Of a stretch of DNA of 64,000 nt, positions 1-11,908 are shown piece after piece; the first letter of the stretch is position 1; each line of letters starts with the position of its first letter. The translations under genes were made by a program, and so were the position numbers. The notes beneath the pieces are model-generated. The model did no database searches and was not told the DNA's origin. It saw nothing but the letters and a program-made list of their open reading frames with translations. Source of the DNA: Azolla caroliniana (Eukaryota > Polypodiophyta); assembly GCA_043228905.1 (NCBI GenBank), contig JBHGNT010000012.1:10850001-10914000 (forward strand), read 5' to 3'.

Positions 1-482
1 GTAATTATTTGAACCTCAAAACTGATGAATAATTTATCTCTTTGATAAGAAAGGAAGGCATGGGAAGTATACGAATGCATTCTACACTCTACATGTTAAT
101 CCATAGGTCAACTGAATCAAAGCAAATGTTAGGAGGTGACATAGACTGATTGGTATATACATTTTGTGATTAAGTCACCATCCATCCATCCATCCATCAT
201 ACTCCTTTTAGGAGAGTTAGAAGTGGATTCACATATTTAAACGATAATGCAAGGGACGATTTGCTATAAAAAAAAACACAAAAAAAAAAACTTCTCTCGG
301 ATATCTTATGCGTTTGTAGAATCTATGTATTGATTCATTATTATTCAAACCTCAAGCAAGTGTCATGAATGTTCATAAATAGAGATTTTTATGCTTAATA
401 AGATGTCAAGCCTATCAATGCATCCTAGACTCAACAACATATTATGTATTAAGCATGCATGGGATGTAGCTCGCCTCCTAAG
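1..482. other. 3' flank of the P450 gene, no gene seen
   Basis: AT-rich sequence downstream of the minus-strand P450. It holds a short CCAT tract near 178-198 and two A-rich runs near 268-290. No coding region or recognisable repeat family is visible. Confidence 0.6.
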
Positions 483-2282
483 TCAAAGTGGATGTTTCGA
501 GCAATTAAGTCGAGATTGTGCTCTTCGTGGGAGAGTGAGAAGCGGATTCACACGATGGCAAGTGAGTCCACATTCATCAGACATATCCAGAGAGTCATGC
601 CCAACAGGCAACAAAAGCTCCCATTTGTCAAAGGCATGAACAAGGCTAGAAACTGTGAGCTCGACCATGGGCATGGCTAAGGTCATGCCAGGACACATCC
701 GTCTCCCCGAACCGAATGGGAGAAGCTCAAAATGTTGGCCTTTCCACGTGACGTGATCCATGGAATTATGGTGTCCTACGAGGAACCTCTCGGGTATGAA
801 CTTCTCTTCATCTTTCCATACATTGGGGTCATGACCCATGGCCCATGCATTCACGAACACAGTTGTCCCTTTGGGGATTTCATAGCCCCCCACTTTACAT
901 TTATCAATGGACATGTGGGGGACCAACAACGCGGCCGGAGGATGCTTGCGGAACGTTTCCTTTAGTACCGCACCAAGGTATGGTAGTCGCGGGATGTCAG
1001 ATATCTCCACATGTCGATCTCTCCCAACTACCGCATTTAGCTCTGCCTGAAGCTTCATGAGAACAGGTGGATTCGCCAACAGTTCGGACATTGCCCAATC
1101 AATAGCGGCGCTAGATGTTACGATTCCCGCGGTGAACAACTCCTACAGCCGCCCGGCCCCATTACGGCAGACAAAAATCATCATACATGGTTAGCGATTG
1201 GCTCTATCCTCCATTGGGGTGGGTTAAATCAAATAAAGGACATTAAATTTGTGCTAAGTTACCATTATGAGAACCTTCACCAAATCGCGGTCGAGTTTGT
1301 TCTCGGGCAAGAGGAAGACGTCGAGGATGTCTCGGACGCACTCCTTTGCAGGGACCGGGTCCTTCTCTCGTTCGGCGATGATATGCCCCATGAGTGCGTC
1401 GAATGAAGACTTCCACTTCCTCATCGAATCCTTGGTCTTGTAATCCATAAACCCAAGGAATGGCACAGAGTCACCAATGAGGGGTGTAGGGTACAACTTC
1501 TGGAGTTGGCGTGTGAGATCCGCGAGGTTGTTAATGCTGGTGCCACTAGTCGATGATGATGCTGCGGCGGCGGAGGCATTATTATTATTGTTGTGGCTGA
1601 AGAAGACTTGAGAGGGCCGCTGTCGTAGCACGATGCGGCATATGATGTTCTCGACAAGCATCTCGATGCATGCGCTGAGATCGACAGCATGGGTCGCGAG
1701 GTGGAGCCGAGTGTCAATGAGCTCCCGGATCTCCTGCACTATGATCTCCGATTGGAACTCGCCGATGCGGCGCGATGTGAAGAGCTGAAGGCTGTACAGC
1801 TTCCGGGTTCTCTTCCACTCCTCGCCGTAAGGGAGGAAGGTGACGGTCTTGTGGCCGCTGAGGTCCCCCATTAGGAGTTTGGCGCTCCCGAATGATGGGC
1901 GGCTCGCGAATGTCTTGTCGTGGGTGTGGAGGAGCTCGCGAGCCAGCACCGGGCTCGACACTACGATCGCGGGGCTGGAGCCGAGGCGCAGGGAGAAGAT
2001 GGGCCCATACTTCCTCGCCAGCCTCGTGAAGTAGCGGTGCCGCGAACACCCCGCCATCACCAGCTGGGGAAGGTTCCCCACGATTGGGAATGGGAATGGG
2101 CCCGGCGGGAGGCTCAGGCCGCTGCTGAGGCATCTATTCTTCTTCTGCCATTTTCTCCACCACCACCACCTCCACCTTCTCCATGCTGCTGCTGATGATG
2201 ATGATGATGACATTACCCACAGAAGCATTGGAAAGATGATGGGTAGCACCAAATAACACCATGTCTCCTCCAATCCCATCAT
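483..2282 (-). CDS. Cytochrome P450, A-type (CYP71 clan), two exons
   Basis: Haem-thiolate monooxygenase, expected to be anchored in the ER membrane and to use electrons from P450 reductase; the substrate is unknown. Exon 1 is 2282-1263 and exon 2 is 1142-483, joined in phase 0 over a 120-bp intron, giving about 559 residues. An N-terminal hydrophobic segment (residues 9-23) is followed by a Ser/Ala stretch and a very Trp/Arg-rich linker (34-45). The proline hinge PPGP is at 59-62, the C-helix W156/R160, ExxR at E402-R405, PERF at 457-460, and the haem signature FGSGRRMCPG carries the cysteine at 490. A low-complexity Asn/Ala/Ser insert (about residues 232-255) explains part of the extra length over the usual 500-520. 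The I-helix reads AGIVTS, with Val348 where Asp or Glu is normal. Both reading frames are open, so the gene looks intact. Family assignment within the clan is not possible by eye. Confidence 0.9.
1143..1262 (-). other. P450 intron (120 bp)
   Basis: The donor follows an ATG codon (ATG|GTAACT) and the acceptor is CTGTAG|GAG. Removing it joins ...LIM to ELFTAG..., the usual position of the single intron in A-type plant P450 genes, just before the I-helix. Confidence 0.85.
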
Positions 2283-2903
2283 CCCTTTCCAAATTTAAAA
2301 AAAAATAAATTCAAAATGTTTTGCTGTACTCTACTCTACTAGACTACTCTACAGTCGATCAATCCATCAATCCACACAACATGACCTTGCATAAATACAT
2401 ACATACACGCGCCTATGTCTGTTACTTTTGTGTATATCTATATCTATCTATCTATCTATCTATATATAAACAAGTCTGAGAAAATGCTACCCATATGTAC
2501 TTTGGATTATGCTGAGCTGCGTTTATAGATAGATATTTCCAACCGTCACACAAACTGGATTGGAAGAAGAATGGTGTAACTATTGAGAGAGCCATTGAGA
2601 CATGAATAATGGAGCTCCACTTATGTCCTCAGCACTAATGCCCAATGCAGCTTTAACAAGAAAATATCAAGATGAGGGAGGGGTTATCTGAGATCATTCA
2701 ATGTTCTATTGGAATTGGTTATGTAACATTATTATTATCACTCCAACTAGTAAGTAAGTATGTACTGTACTTGTCCACACATTCTCAGACCTTAATGGCG
2801 CCAGATATTACATTATTTTTATATGTGTGTGTAGTAGTAGTTCCTAACATTTTAAACCCCTTAAATGTCCTTCGAACAGGAAGGGGGGGGGGGGGTCACA
2901 GGG

Positions 2904-2938
2904 CATCTATCTATCTATCTATCTATCTATCACAGGGC

Positions 2939-2969
<31 letters not shown>

Positions 2970-2970
2970 C
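2904..2970. repeat. ATCT microsatellite, duplicated block
   Basis: Two ATCT tracts are each preceded by CACAGGGC, so the block itself was duplicated. A 13-base G run lies just upstream. Confidence 0.85.
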
Positions 2971-3379
2971 AAATGCCCCTACCTAGTAAATCCAAATGTT
3001 GGCCTCGCAATATAAGTTATAACCCCGGCCCCGGCCCGGCCCTGGTATTTGAGGGAGGCCACTTTTGTTACTATGCTTTAAGTTTAATGCATTCATCTAA
3101 GTAAGGAACTTCTTTGAGCCCCTCTTTAACACTTTGTATGCTGCTGCTGCTGCTGCACGATAACGACCATCTCCTAAGACTGATTAAGTTGCGTGAAATT
3201 AGGATTTTAATCCTGGACCACCCACCACTCACTATACATACAAACTTGCTTTGTCATACCTACCATCAACTGATGTGACTTTCATCCGTCCTTCAGATAA
3301 CCATGAATTCAAGGATCCTTCAAATAACATCAACATTTGCTAAGTTATTGATATTGACAATCGGTTGGCATCAAAGAAG

Positions 3380-3398
3380 GATATATATATATATATAT
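3380..3398. repeat. (AT)n microsatellite
   Basis: Uninterrupted AT dinucleotide run in intergenic DNA. Confidence 0.85.
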
Positions 3399-4386
3399 CT
3401 CCTCCAATTTTAAAAGCTTGTAACCATATTTTGATTTTTATAAAGCATACTTTAAATGTATACTACGATTCATGTGAGTACGAGATATTATTTTATTTTT
3501 CTTTCTGAGTTTGGGAAGTATGTTAATGTGAACTCCTGATTCGTTTTATACAAATTCGAAAGAAACCTAAAGGACTTTGTTCCATGGACACGCTAATTAG
3601 TAAAGATTTTTTAATGGTTAACTATCATAATGGTAGAATTTGTTAGTTTTCTTAAAGTCTTTACTATATTTTTTATGCATTAGGCCTTTTCCTCACCCTA
3701 AGGATAGATTAATAACCAAAACCTAATCATTATAAGTTTATCCTAAAAAGAAGTTTGGAAAACATAACGATCTTCATACATACACAATCAAGTTCTGCTT
3801 TACAAAATCTCATTGGTATATATTTTTAAGATTTAGCATTCAATATGTCAAAATACAATCTAACTAACATAGATTGCTGAACAAATAATGTGAATGTGTG
3901 TCAAGGTATGCACAGCGAGTACTGTAATTTAATGTGCTACATTTGTGCAGACAAATTGATATGAGAAATAGTAACTATAACCTCGCAATGCAACATCAGA
4001 AAGTAGCTTTAGGAACCATTTAAACAACAAGGTAACCATAGTTCGATGGGAAAATCATATCGTAACCAATTGTCTTAACACACACCCACACACACCAGCC
4101 TTTGCGGCAAAAAGAACTCTACGAAGAAGAAGAGAACCTCTATAGGAAACATAGAATACCAAAAAACTACAATCCCCCACCATGTCTCTCTTTTTATTTT
4201 TATTTTTCTTTAGATGACAATTCATTAATAGGACATTTTCTTTTACGTTTTTTCCATAGTAATTGTTAGTAATTTGCATATTCTAAACTACTAAAACTCA
4301 ACAAGGTCATTTCGAGTACTTGCATGCTTTAATAGGATGAATCAGAAGATATGAGTAAAACAAGTTAGAGTAGAATTGAGACACTA

Positions 4387-4782
4387 ATGGTATCAAATAC
4401 TAAACATTGGTCATTGAAATTTGCAATAATGTCAAACATGGGGAGAAGGGCATCAAATATTGTTAATGATGTGGCGGAAAATTTAAATGGGAACTCACAT
4501 TCCTTGTCTATTGAAGCAATATATAACCATGTGTATGTCTATAAGAAACAACATACAATTGTAAAATGAAATGCATGCTTGTAATGAGAGGAAAATAATG
4601 TACATGCTCGTAATGAGATAAAAATGAGGCTTCTACATACAATGGATATGCAAGCAATGGAGATTGAAAATTTGAGAGAGAAATCACTTTCAATGAAGAA
4701 AAGGACATTGCGAGTCCAAGATATTCAGATGCCCTAACTAGAGACCAAAATGGGAATCTTAGAATTTAGAGGAAGAATTTCT
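4387..4782. other. Unassigned sequence before the 180-bp array
   Basis: A short open stretch (4387-4569) could encode about 60 residues, but I recognise no domain. The sequence runs into the tandem repeat array downstream and may be the upstream part of the same decayed repetitive gene. Confidence 0.3.
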
Positions 4783-5326
4783 AGTAAAAGCAAATGTTAA
4801 AATGAAATCTGGCCTTAAGGCAAAAGAAAGTGCAATCATGATGAAATAGAGAGACATCCTTATTGCAAGTCATCAAAAGAAAATGACAATGAAGTTTCTG
4901 CACTTGAATCCACTTCAAAGGATGCATGAGATACCAATTTAGAGCTATGTGAAAGAGACAAAGATTCGCTAATAAAAGCAAAGGTTGAAATGAAATTTGG
5001 CCCAACAAATAAGAATCGTGAAGAAATGGAGAGATGTCCTCATTAAGAAGACACCAAAAGGAAATATCAATGAAGTTGTGCTTTCAAATCCACTTCAAAG
5101 GATGCATTAGATGCCAAAGAGCTATATGAATGAGACAAAGATTCGCTAATAAAAGCAAATATTAAAAATGAAATTTAGCCTTGGGGCAAAAACAAATCAC
5201 TCATGATGAAATGGAGAGATGTGCTCATTAAGAAAACATAAAAAAGAAATGCCAATGAAGTTTGTGCACTTGAATCCACTTCAAAGGATGCAGTAGATGC
5301 CAAAGAGCTATATGAAATTTGAATGA
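4783..5326 (+). repeat. Tandem array, three copies of a roughly 180-bp unit
   Basis: Units start near 4783, 4971 and 5149, each with AAAGCAAAnnTTnAAATGAAAT, a GATGAAATGGAGAGA-like block and TCCACTTCAAAGGATGCA. The unit length is close to 60 codons. Fragments such as AKELYE-DKDSLIKA can be read in one frame between stops, so this may be the relic of a charged, helical repeat protein. No intact frame remains. Confidence 0.7.
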
Positions 5327-5350
5327 TAGAAATGCAAGCAAAATGTTGTT

Positions 5351-5936
5351 ATGAAAGGGATGCAAGAAAAGGAATCAAAGAATCCTATTTCCCTTGCCAG
5401 AAATATGATGGTGTCATATTTATCACCTGACTTAGAAGCTTATATTATAAAAGATTATGGTAAGCTTCTCATACATATGCTTAATTGTACAAACTTCATG
5501 ATTCTCAATGGTGCCCATGCATTTTTTTATGAAAAATGTTTTGACATGTATCCTTGCCCCGAGAGGACGAAGTGTTGTTGATTACGTATTGATGAAAGAA
5601 TATGATGCATCCATGATGAATTCGTGTCATCAAACTCATACCACAAGCCTCTATATTTTCACATTGTAGCCACAATAGGAAAAGAGGTATTCAACCTTGC
5701 TATCGAAAAGCTAATGAATATGCAAATGATGTTTAGAGTTATGCCATGAATTGTCGTGGCAAAGATGTAAAAACAAATTGGGGCAATTGAAGGATGTCAT
5801 TCTCAATGTAAGGTATCAATATTTTTGTGAAGGTGTAGGTGGACATAGATTGCTTCGTTTCCTATATCATGATTATTTTGATCAAGAATGCAATATTCAT
5901 CTCAAAATGTTCAAGCTTGTACAAGATAAAAAATGA
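5351..5936 (+). pseudogene. LINE endonuclease fragment, decayed
   Basis: The frame 5351-5581 contains GKLLIHMLNCTNFMILNG, resembling the segment of L1-type endonucleases after the GDxNAR block, and a shifted frame just downstream reads VDYVL. The nested LINE elsewhere in this window has the equivalent LLLQMCNS...ANG...VIDYVL. The part downstream (5751-5936) is open but only weakly similar. Stops and at least one frameshift make it a relic. Confidence 0.45.
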
Positions 5937-6005
5937 GAAAATTCTAAATTGTGTTAGATATCAAAGAATGGTGAGGAGAAATAAATTACATGGGAATGGG
6001 GCATT

Positions 6006-6137
6006 AGTGTTGGACAAAAGAACTTGTTCCTCCCAACCACCCTCGAGCTATGGTCCAAGCATAACTAGTCTAGTGTAGGACAAAAGAACTTGTTCCTCCC
6101 AACCACCCTCGAGCTATGGTCGAGGCATAGCTAGTCT
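6006..6137. repeat. 66-bp tandem duplication
   Basis: Two adjacent 66-bp copies share GGACAAAAGAACTTGTTCCT and CCTCGAGCTATGGTC with very few differences, so the duplication is recent compared with its surroundings. Confidence 0.85.
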
Positions 6138-6722
6138 ACCACCAACGTCCCATACCACAGATATTAGGATGACTACTATCGTGGAATAGGTAACACAATT
6201 GCTGTGACGAAAGCCTAGACTACACCAATGGTGTCTCAAGACTTCAACATATGACACAATGTGTCTTATGAGGGTAGCTATGCCTCATATTTATACTTCT
6301 TCCTAGGCCCCTTGAATAGATGTGGTTTTCTAAAACACTTTGAATCAGTCATTGGTTGTGAAGATCATGATAGTGCATGCATATATCATTCCTTCTATCC
6401 AATTACATTAGGCCATTTCTAACATTAGTGAACATACCCTTCACTTATGTTCTGTAAATTTTAGTGACCTACCCTCTCCTACGTTATACATGCATAACAT
6501 ACTTCCCTACTTCAAAAGATTGCACTCTTGCAATATAAAGTGAGGAAATTGTGGCCTAAGAGTATTCTCACATTCCTAGGTGGCATCATTAATAGGTTTA
6601 CCCATCCATTTGATGTTGATTTAATGAATCTCATAAAATGTAAGAGTTTAGCTCAAGAATTAAGAATGTGTTCTATAACATGAGGTTTCTAATACAAATC
6701 CTCTAATGTTACAAGCTCCTTT

Positions 6723-7135
6723 TTACTGTGAGGTGTTATCACCAGAGCCTAGAAATGGCTTTAGATTATTGACATGAAAAACAAGATGAATACTAATGTT
6801 ACGGGGTAAGGCAAGGTGATAAGTAGATGATCCAAATCTCTTAAGGATTTCAAAGTGGCCATAATATCGTGGCGTTAACATAGTGTACTTGCATGTAGAA
6901 AATGACTTAGAGTCAGTGGGTACACACAAAAAACGTTTTGACTAATAGTAAATTTACGAGGAAGTCTATTATGATAAACATAAATTTGGGCACGACCTTG
7001 AGTTTTCTTAACATTTTCCTTGGCAATATGTAACACTTCACTCATGTCTTGCAAACATTTGCGTGCATTGTCTAATGTATCACGATAAATTGTGACATCT
7101 ACTTGGGCATGTGGCTGAAAACCATACATCAACAT
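6723..7135 (-). pseudogene. Ty3/gypsy integrase C-terminal fragment
   Basis: Two overlapping minus-strand frames carry the end of a Ty3/gypsy polyprotein. One reads MLMYGFQPHAQVDV, the integrase stretch after the catalytic core. The other reads PRYYGHFEILKRFGS followed by IHLVFHVNNLK, the GPY/F-type module that precedes the chromodomain. No RT, protease or LTR of this copy is present. It resembles the chromoviruses at 30.5-34.9 and 51-57 kb. Confidence 0.75.
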
Positions 7136-7141
7136 AAAAGG

Positions 7142-7669
7142 ACTGAAAGAAAATAAGGGGCTGATACAGCTGACTGTTAGGTCTTTACTAGCTACTCAGT
7201 CGACAAACATGTATAACAACAAGTAAAACAAAGAATGAGCCGACACAACAATTTTACATGGAAAGCCCTAAATGGGAAAAACCACGGGAGCCCACAGACT
7301 CCAAACAAATTCACTATCTGAGAGTGTTTACAACAACTCAAAGGCCACAACCTTGGTAAGATTTTCATCTTAAGTGTTTACATAGTGAATGAAGAAAGCA
7401 AAGGAAGGACATAACCTGACCTGTGTAGAGCCGTCAACATCTTGGGTCAGATTCGAGGGCCGACTACTAAACAAGCTCGACGTCCACAACACATAGTCCT
7501 TCTGTGATGTCCCTTCTCTTACTATACAATACTATCTTGTTCTATCTCACAATATTCTACTTTGTATTGTGCATCAATCATCGATCATCCACACCTTGGG
7601 TTTATACATACATAAATACATGTATGTATTTACATATTTGACCTTAGAAGTTGATTCCACACTTAGCCC
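7142..7669. other. Unassigned sequence between two element fragments
   Basis: No coding potential. The sequence has the look of non-coding LTR or leader DNA next to the copia fragment that follows (short ATACATACATAAATACATG repeats around 7607-7626), but no matching second copy exists in the window. Confidence 0.3.
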
Positions 7670-8380
7670 TTGGCCGGAAAGCGGTTGATAGCCAACTCTG
7701 AACCGGCCCATATACCAATCAGGGTCTTAGTCAAAACGGAATCTAGCCGAATCGGCCCTTCTCCCATAAGGAGGGACATCATTTCTCCCACAAGGAGGGA
7801 TCGAGTGAAATCGGAAGAGAAAGACTATCTGGCTCTCCCAATCCAACTACATCCGAAAGGTGTTGAGACTCTTCAATATGGAGAATTCGAAGCCAACACC
7901 AACACCGCTTCCAAACGTCACTCCAACTATCAGAATGAGACTCTCCATCCATGGAAGAGGAGAGAAAGCTCATGAAAAATATACCCTATGCATTGGCCGT
8001 AGGAAGTCTCATGTACGCAATGGTGGCGACCCGACCAAACCTTGCTTTGACCATAGGGGTTGTCAGCCGGTACATGTCAGAACCTAGACGAAAGCACTAG
8101 GAGGCTATAAAGAACATATTCCAGTACCTACAAGGCACCGAAGACCTACAATTGACTTTTGGATCGACTAATCCAATCGAAGTTGAAGGCTATACCGACT
8201 ACGACTATGCCGGAAATACGGATACGGATAAGCGGCGCCATATCATGGAGGTTGAAGCTTCAAGAGTGCACGGGCCTGTCTACGACAGAGGCTGAGTACA
8301 TAAAAGCATCGCAAGTAGTGAAGGAAGCCATCTGGCTGCATCGACTGTCAGTCGCCTTCTCGGCGATAAGATGAATCGAC
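7670..8380 (+). pseudogene. Ty1/copia RT-end/RNase H fragment (copy H1)
   Basis: Broken frames give copia pol pieces in order: IQLHPKG/VLRLFNMENSKPTPTPL (the thumb region after RT), a GYTDYDYAGNTD-like stretch for the RNase H entry, and TTEAEYIKASQVVKEAIWL, the conserved RNase H STEAEY motif. Frameshifts separate all pieces. The same family recurs at 58.2-59.1 kb, where the thumb and RNase H blocks align in the same order. Confidence 0.75.
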
Positions 8381-9262
8381 CATCCAACGCCGACCATCTA
8401 CTGCGACTCTTAGAGCGCAATACACCTCATTCGAAATCCTGTCTATCATGCAAAGATGAAACACATTGAGGTACGATTTCATCATATATGGGAGCTTGTA
8501 ATAGAGAAGAAGTTCTAAGTCTAGAAGATTGACACCGATTGCTTGACGAAGCCCCTCCCAAAACAACGCTTCGGAGTGTTGAATGCGGGTATCTAATGGA
8601 CATATTCACATTTATGTAAATAGTGAGAAAGGCAGTTACCCTAAGTTAGTCAGTATATAAATTGACTTTGTAACCTAGTTTTTGTGATGCCTAAAAATAC
8701 AATTCATCTTGTGCCTAACGTCTTTCTCTCTCTTGCATTCTGGTTGCGTCTTTGTAATAACCAAGATCATTAATCCTAAAATAAAGATATAAATGATACA
8801 ATCATACTGAAAATACGCGTTACCACCCATTCGCCCCCGCACCAGAGTCGACAACGCAGACGAGGAATCTCGATCTGTCCCATATCAGCCAGGATCTCCA
8901 CGTCAGGACCTTGGTAGATGACTAGTCCACATCAAAGAGAGCTTCGTCTGAACCACTCATGGGGCCTCCCCTTTAACTAAGGAGAGTCTCCCCTATTTAT
9001 AGGACCTAGGCCATGTAATGACATCTACCTGACCAATCATGTATGGGGTACCCTATGACACACATTAGGTCAGTCCAATAAAGCTGACGACTTAGATATT
9101 ACAGTATGATAGCCCCCAAATAAGCACGTGTAAAACAATGAACATTACAATCTCGCTTTCTGTTGATTTTGTTGTTATCATCAGTCTACTTCCTTATATC
9201 TGTTTATGATCTTCTCTCTAGGAAAGTGCTGATTTGCTCTGCACTAGACGGCTACGTTACGA
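8381..9262. other. Copia 3' tail and non-coding flank left of the TIR element
   Basis: A decayed copia C-terminus (HIEVRYD/HIWEL-like pieces near 8461-8500) gives way to non-coding DNA. The last few hundred bases up to 9262 have no frame and may be LTR sequence interrupted by the TIR element, because a PBS-like TGGTATTAGAGC appears immediately beyond the right TIR at 24299. Confidence 0.35.
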
Positions 9263-9346
9263 GGGTGGAAGCATGTTACGGTGTACCAGAAAAGTATTGT
9301 TTTTGGCCACAAAAAATGTCAGTCCTTTCGATACTGTTAGTACTAA
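9263..9346 (+). repeat. Left terminal inverted repeat
   Basis: Begins GGGTGGAAGCATG, continues TACGGTGTACCA at 9278-9289 and includes TTTTTGGCCA and the palindrome TTAGTACTAA (9337-9346). The same blocks occur in reverse order and on the opposite strand at 24237-24288. Confidence 0.75.
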
Positions 9347-9836
9347 ATAATTGAGAAAAAAAATCAGAGAAAAAAAATTTGATTTTGGGGGTACAAGTGT
9401 CATTTAAGACAAGGAGTGGGGGGAACACGTGAGGAGATGTTATTTCCATTTTGGGGGTTATTTTGCCGTCATGTCGTTTTTGGCGCTTACCCTCAAACCA
9501 ACTCCTCTTCCTCTATCCCTCTAAGCTCTTCATCTCAGACATCTATGTCAGGTTTCTGGTTTTCCTCCAATCTAAGAGGTTTGTTAGGGTTTAGGGAGCA
9601 TATCTCAAACATCCATGTCAGGTTTCTGGTTTTGAGTTGAGGATTTCTGGTTTTGTTAGGAATTCTGTCTTAGGGTTTGAGTTGAGGATTAGAGACTATT
9701 TTGAGGCCTCTTATAACAACCAATAGTGACTTCTTCGAGAACGATTTTCTTACTTCTTCCACCGATTGCAGTTTATCTCGCGGTGATTTGAGGCTTTTTC
9801 CACCGAGGCGAGGATCCTTCCACCGAATCGAGATGG

Positions 9837-10072
9837 CATATCACATAGATTCAAGGATCCCTCCACCATTGGAGGTTCCTTCCACCAAATGGAGGCGGCA
9901 TATCACACAGATTCAACGCTCCCTCCACCATTGGAGGTTCCTTCCACCAAATGGAGGCGGCATATCACATAGATTCAACACTCCCTCCACCATTGGAGGT
10001 TCCTTCCACCAAATTGAGGTGGCATATCACACAGATTCAACGCTCCCTCCACCATTGGAGGTTCCTTCCATC
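9837..10072 (+). repeat. 62-bp tandem array, four units
   Basis: Units start at 9837, 9899, 9961 and 10023, each with CATATCACAnAGATTCAA, CCTCCACCATTGGAGGTTCC and CACCAAATGGAGG. The CCTCCA...TGGAGG blocks form a short palindrome inside every unit. The array lies between the left TIR and the transposase start, where clustered subterminal repeats are often transposase-binding sites (inference). Confidence 0.85.
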
Positions 10073-11908
10073 TATTTTTTCATTTTCAGTACTAAATTTT
10101 TTCATTTTTAGAAATTTGTGAATAAAGAAATGATAATTGTCATCTTTGATCCGTAATTCTAATGTCCGAAACGAATTATTTCTCACTTTGCAAGACGCAT
10201 TTAAAAACATTTAATTGTGATTTCTTAGTGTAGTCTATATAACATTAACTACTCTCGCAAGACACTTAATTTTTTTGGATAAATCTAGTGACCAAATGGG
10301 GATCCCCAATGAGAGAGAGTTGTCAAGTAACTCATGTATATCTGAAAGGACCAAGAGACGAGTGATTCTTCACATAGTCCGTTATTTGGTAGAAATAACG
10401 AAGAGATTTAGTGAAGAGGATCATAGGGATATTATATGTAGAGTTTTACACCATCAACGTTTGAATGAAGACACGGGGAGAGTAAAATTTAGCGACCAAT
10501 GTGTGTCAGAAAAGATTGTAGAGTCTATGAAGTCATCCCTAGACTTAGTGAAAGGTGTAGAGAGCATAGACAAATTTGCTGCAAAGAGGGCAACCCTACA
10601 CATGGTTGTGAACATTGTGAGAGAGAAAAAATATAGTGATACTAAAGTTGCCTTACCACTAGGTATTCAAAGAAGGAACTTAAGGAAACATCGCCAAAAT
10701 ATACACTCAAGCCAATTCAAGTGGCTGGGGTTGGGACGTAGACGACGATGCGATGCCTTATCTCAAGAGATTATTGAGAAAGTGGATTCATTTTGGGCAA
10801 AAAATATGTGTGTCTCACCAAATAAGAAGGACGTGTGTAGACAACGAATAAGTCAGGGTAAGTACCAGATTCACCCTAGGCACTTCTTGGAGATGACGAA
10901 GGTATTCCATTTTTTTATATCAATTCACATTCCATAAATTTTTGTTTTGACCAAGTGTATATTAATGTTTGCTACATATATTGGTTGATGTGGGCTGAAT
11001 TGTACATGAACTTTAAAGACCAACATCCAAGCTTGACTGTTGGATTCCGCAAGTTCCAAGGTTTGAAACCATATTATGTTAGAAAATTAAATGAGAGGAA
11101 TACATGTTGTTGTGTGTACCATGTGAAGATGGACATGTTAAGGCTTGGAGTGAATGCAATGCATACTGATTCTAAGGGTATACACGGGGAATTATGTGTC
11201 TGCACTTGTGAGGTTTGTAGACCAAATGGGGAGGATAATAGGTGTAATGCACGAAACATGACTTATGCATCTGTTTTTGAGTTATGGAGGTCTTGTGTTT
11301 GTGAAAAAGAACCATCATGTGAGTGGCATCGTCGTACATGTCTTTTAAGAACATGTAAGGTTTGTCCGCTACCATTATTTTGTAGGCAGGAGCTTGATTT
11401 GGGAAACATTCATATTGTGAAATGGAAATATTTAGAGTATGTGACTGAAAATATTGGCAAGGGACTTGTAACTAAGCATATCAAGGAAGTATATAAGGAG
11501 ACATGTGCTACTACCCTTGTCTCAGAATTTAAGAAACAACTTGGGGAGTTCATTTAACATAACTTCCAGAGTTATTGGCAAAATTCACAGTTCAAGGAAT
11601 GTATTAATAACTTACCAACGGGTGTCATCGTATCCGTTATTGACTTTGTAGAAAACTATACATTTAAAGTTCAAAATGAGGTTCAATCAATGCATTGGTA
11701 CAATGATCAATGTACAATACTTGTACATATTTGCTATTGGAGACAAGACAGTGAGTTACATAAGAAATCAATATTTTACATTTCAGATGATAAAAAGCAT
11801 GATACACTATTTGTTCAACATTGTTTTAAGCTTTAACCGTCATTGGGTTTGGTCTGATGGTGCTGCCTCACAATTTAAGGTGGCATGATCGTTCTACTTT
11901 ATCGCCAG

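Larger units (their letters stand above)
2283..4386. other. Intergenic DNA upstream of the P450, microsatellite-bearing
   Basis: No gene is visible. The stretch holds TATC and ATCT tracts (2437-2468, 2904-2931, 2939-2970), a run of 13 G (2883-2895) and an AT dinucleotide tract (3380-3398). The P450 promoter must lie in the first few hundred bases. The AT-rich TATATATA around 2461 could supply a TATA element on either strand, but nothing singles it out. Confidence 0.55.
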
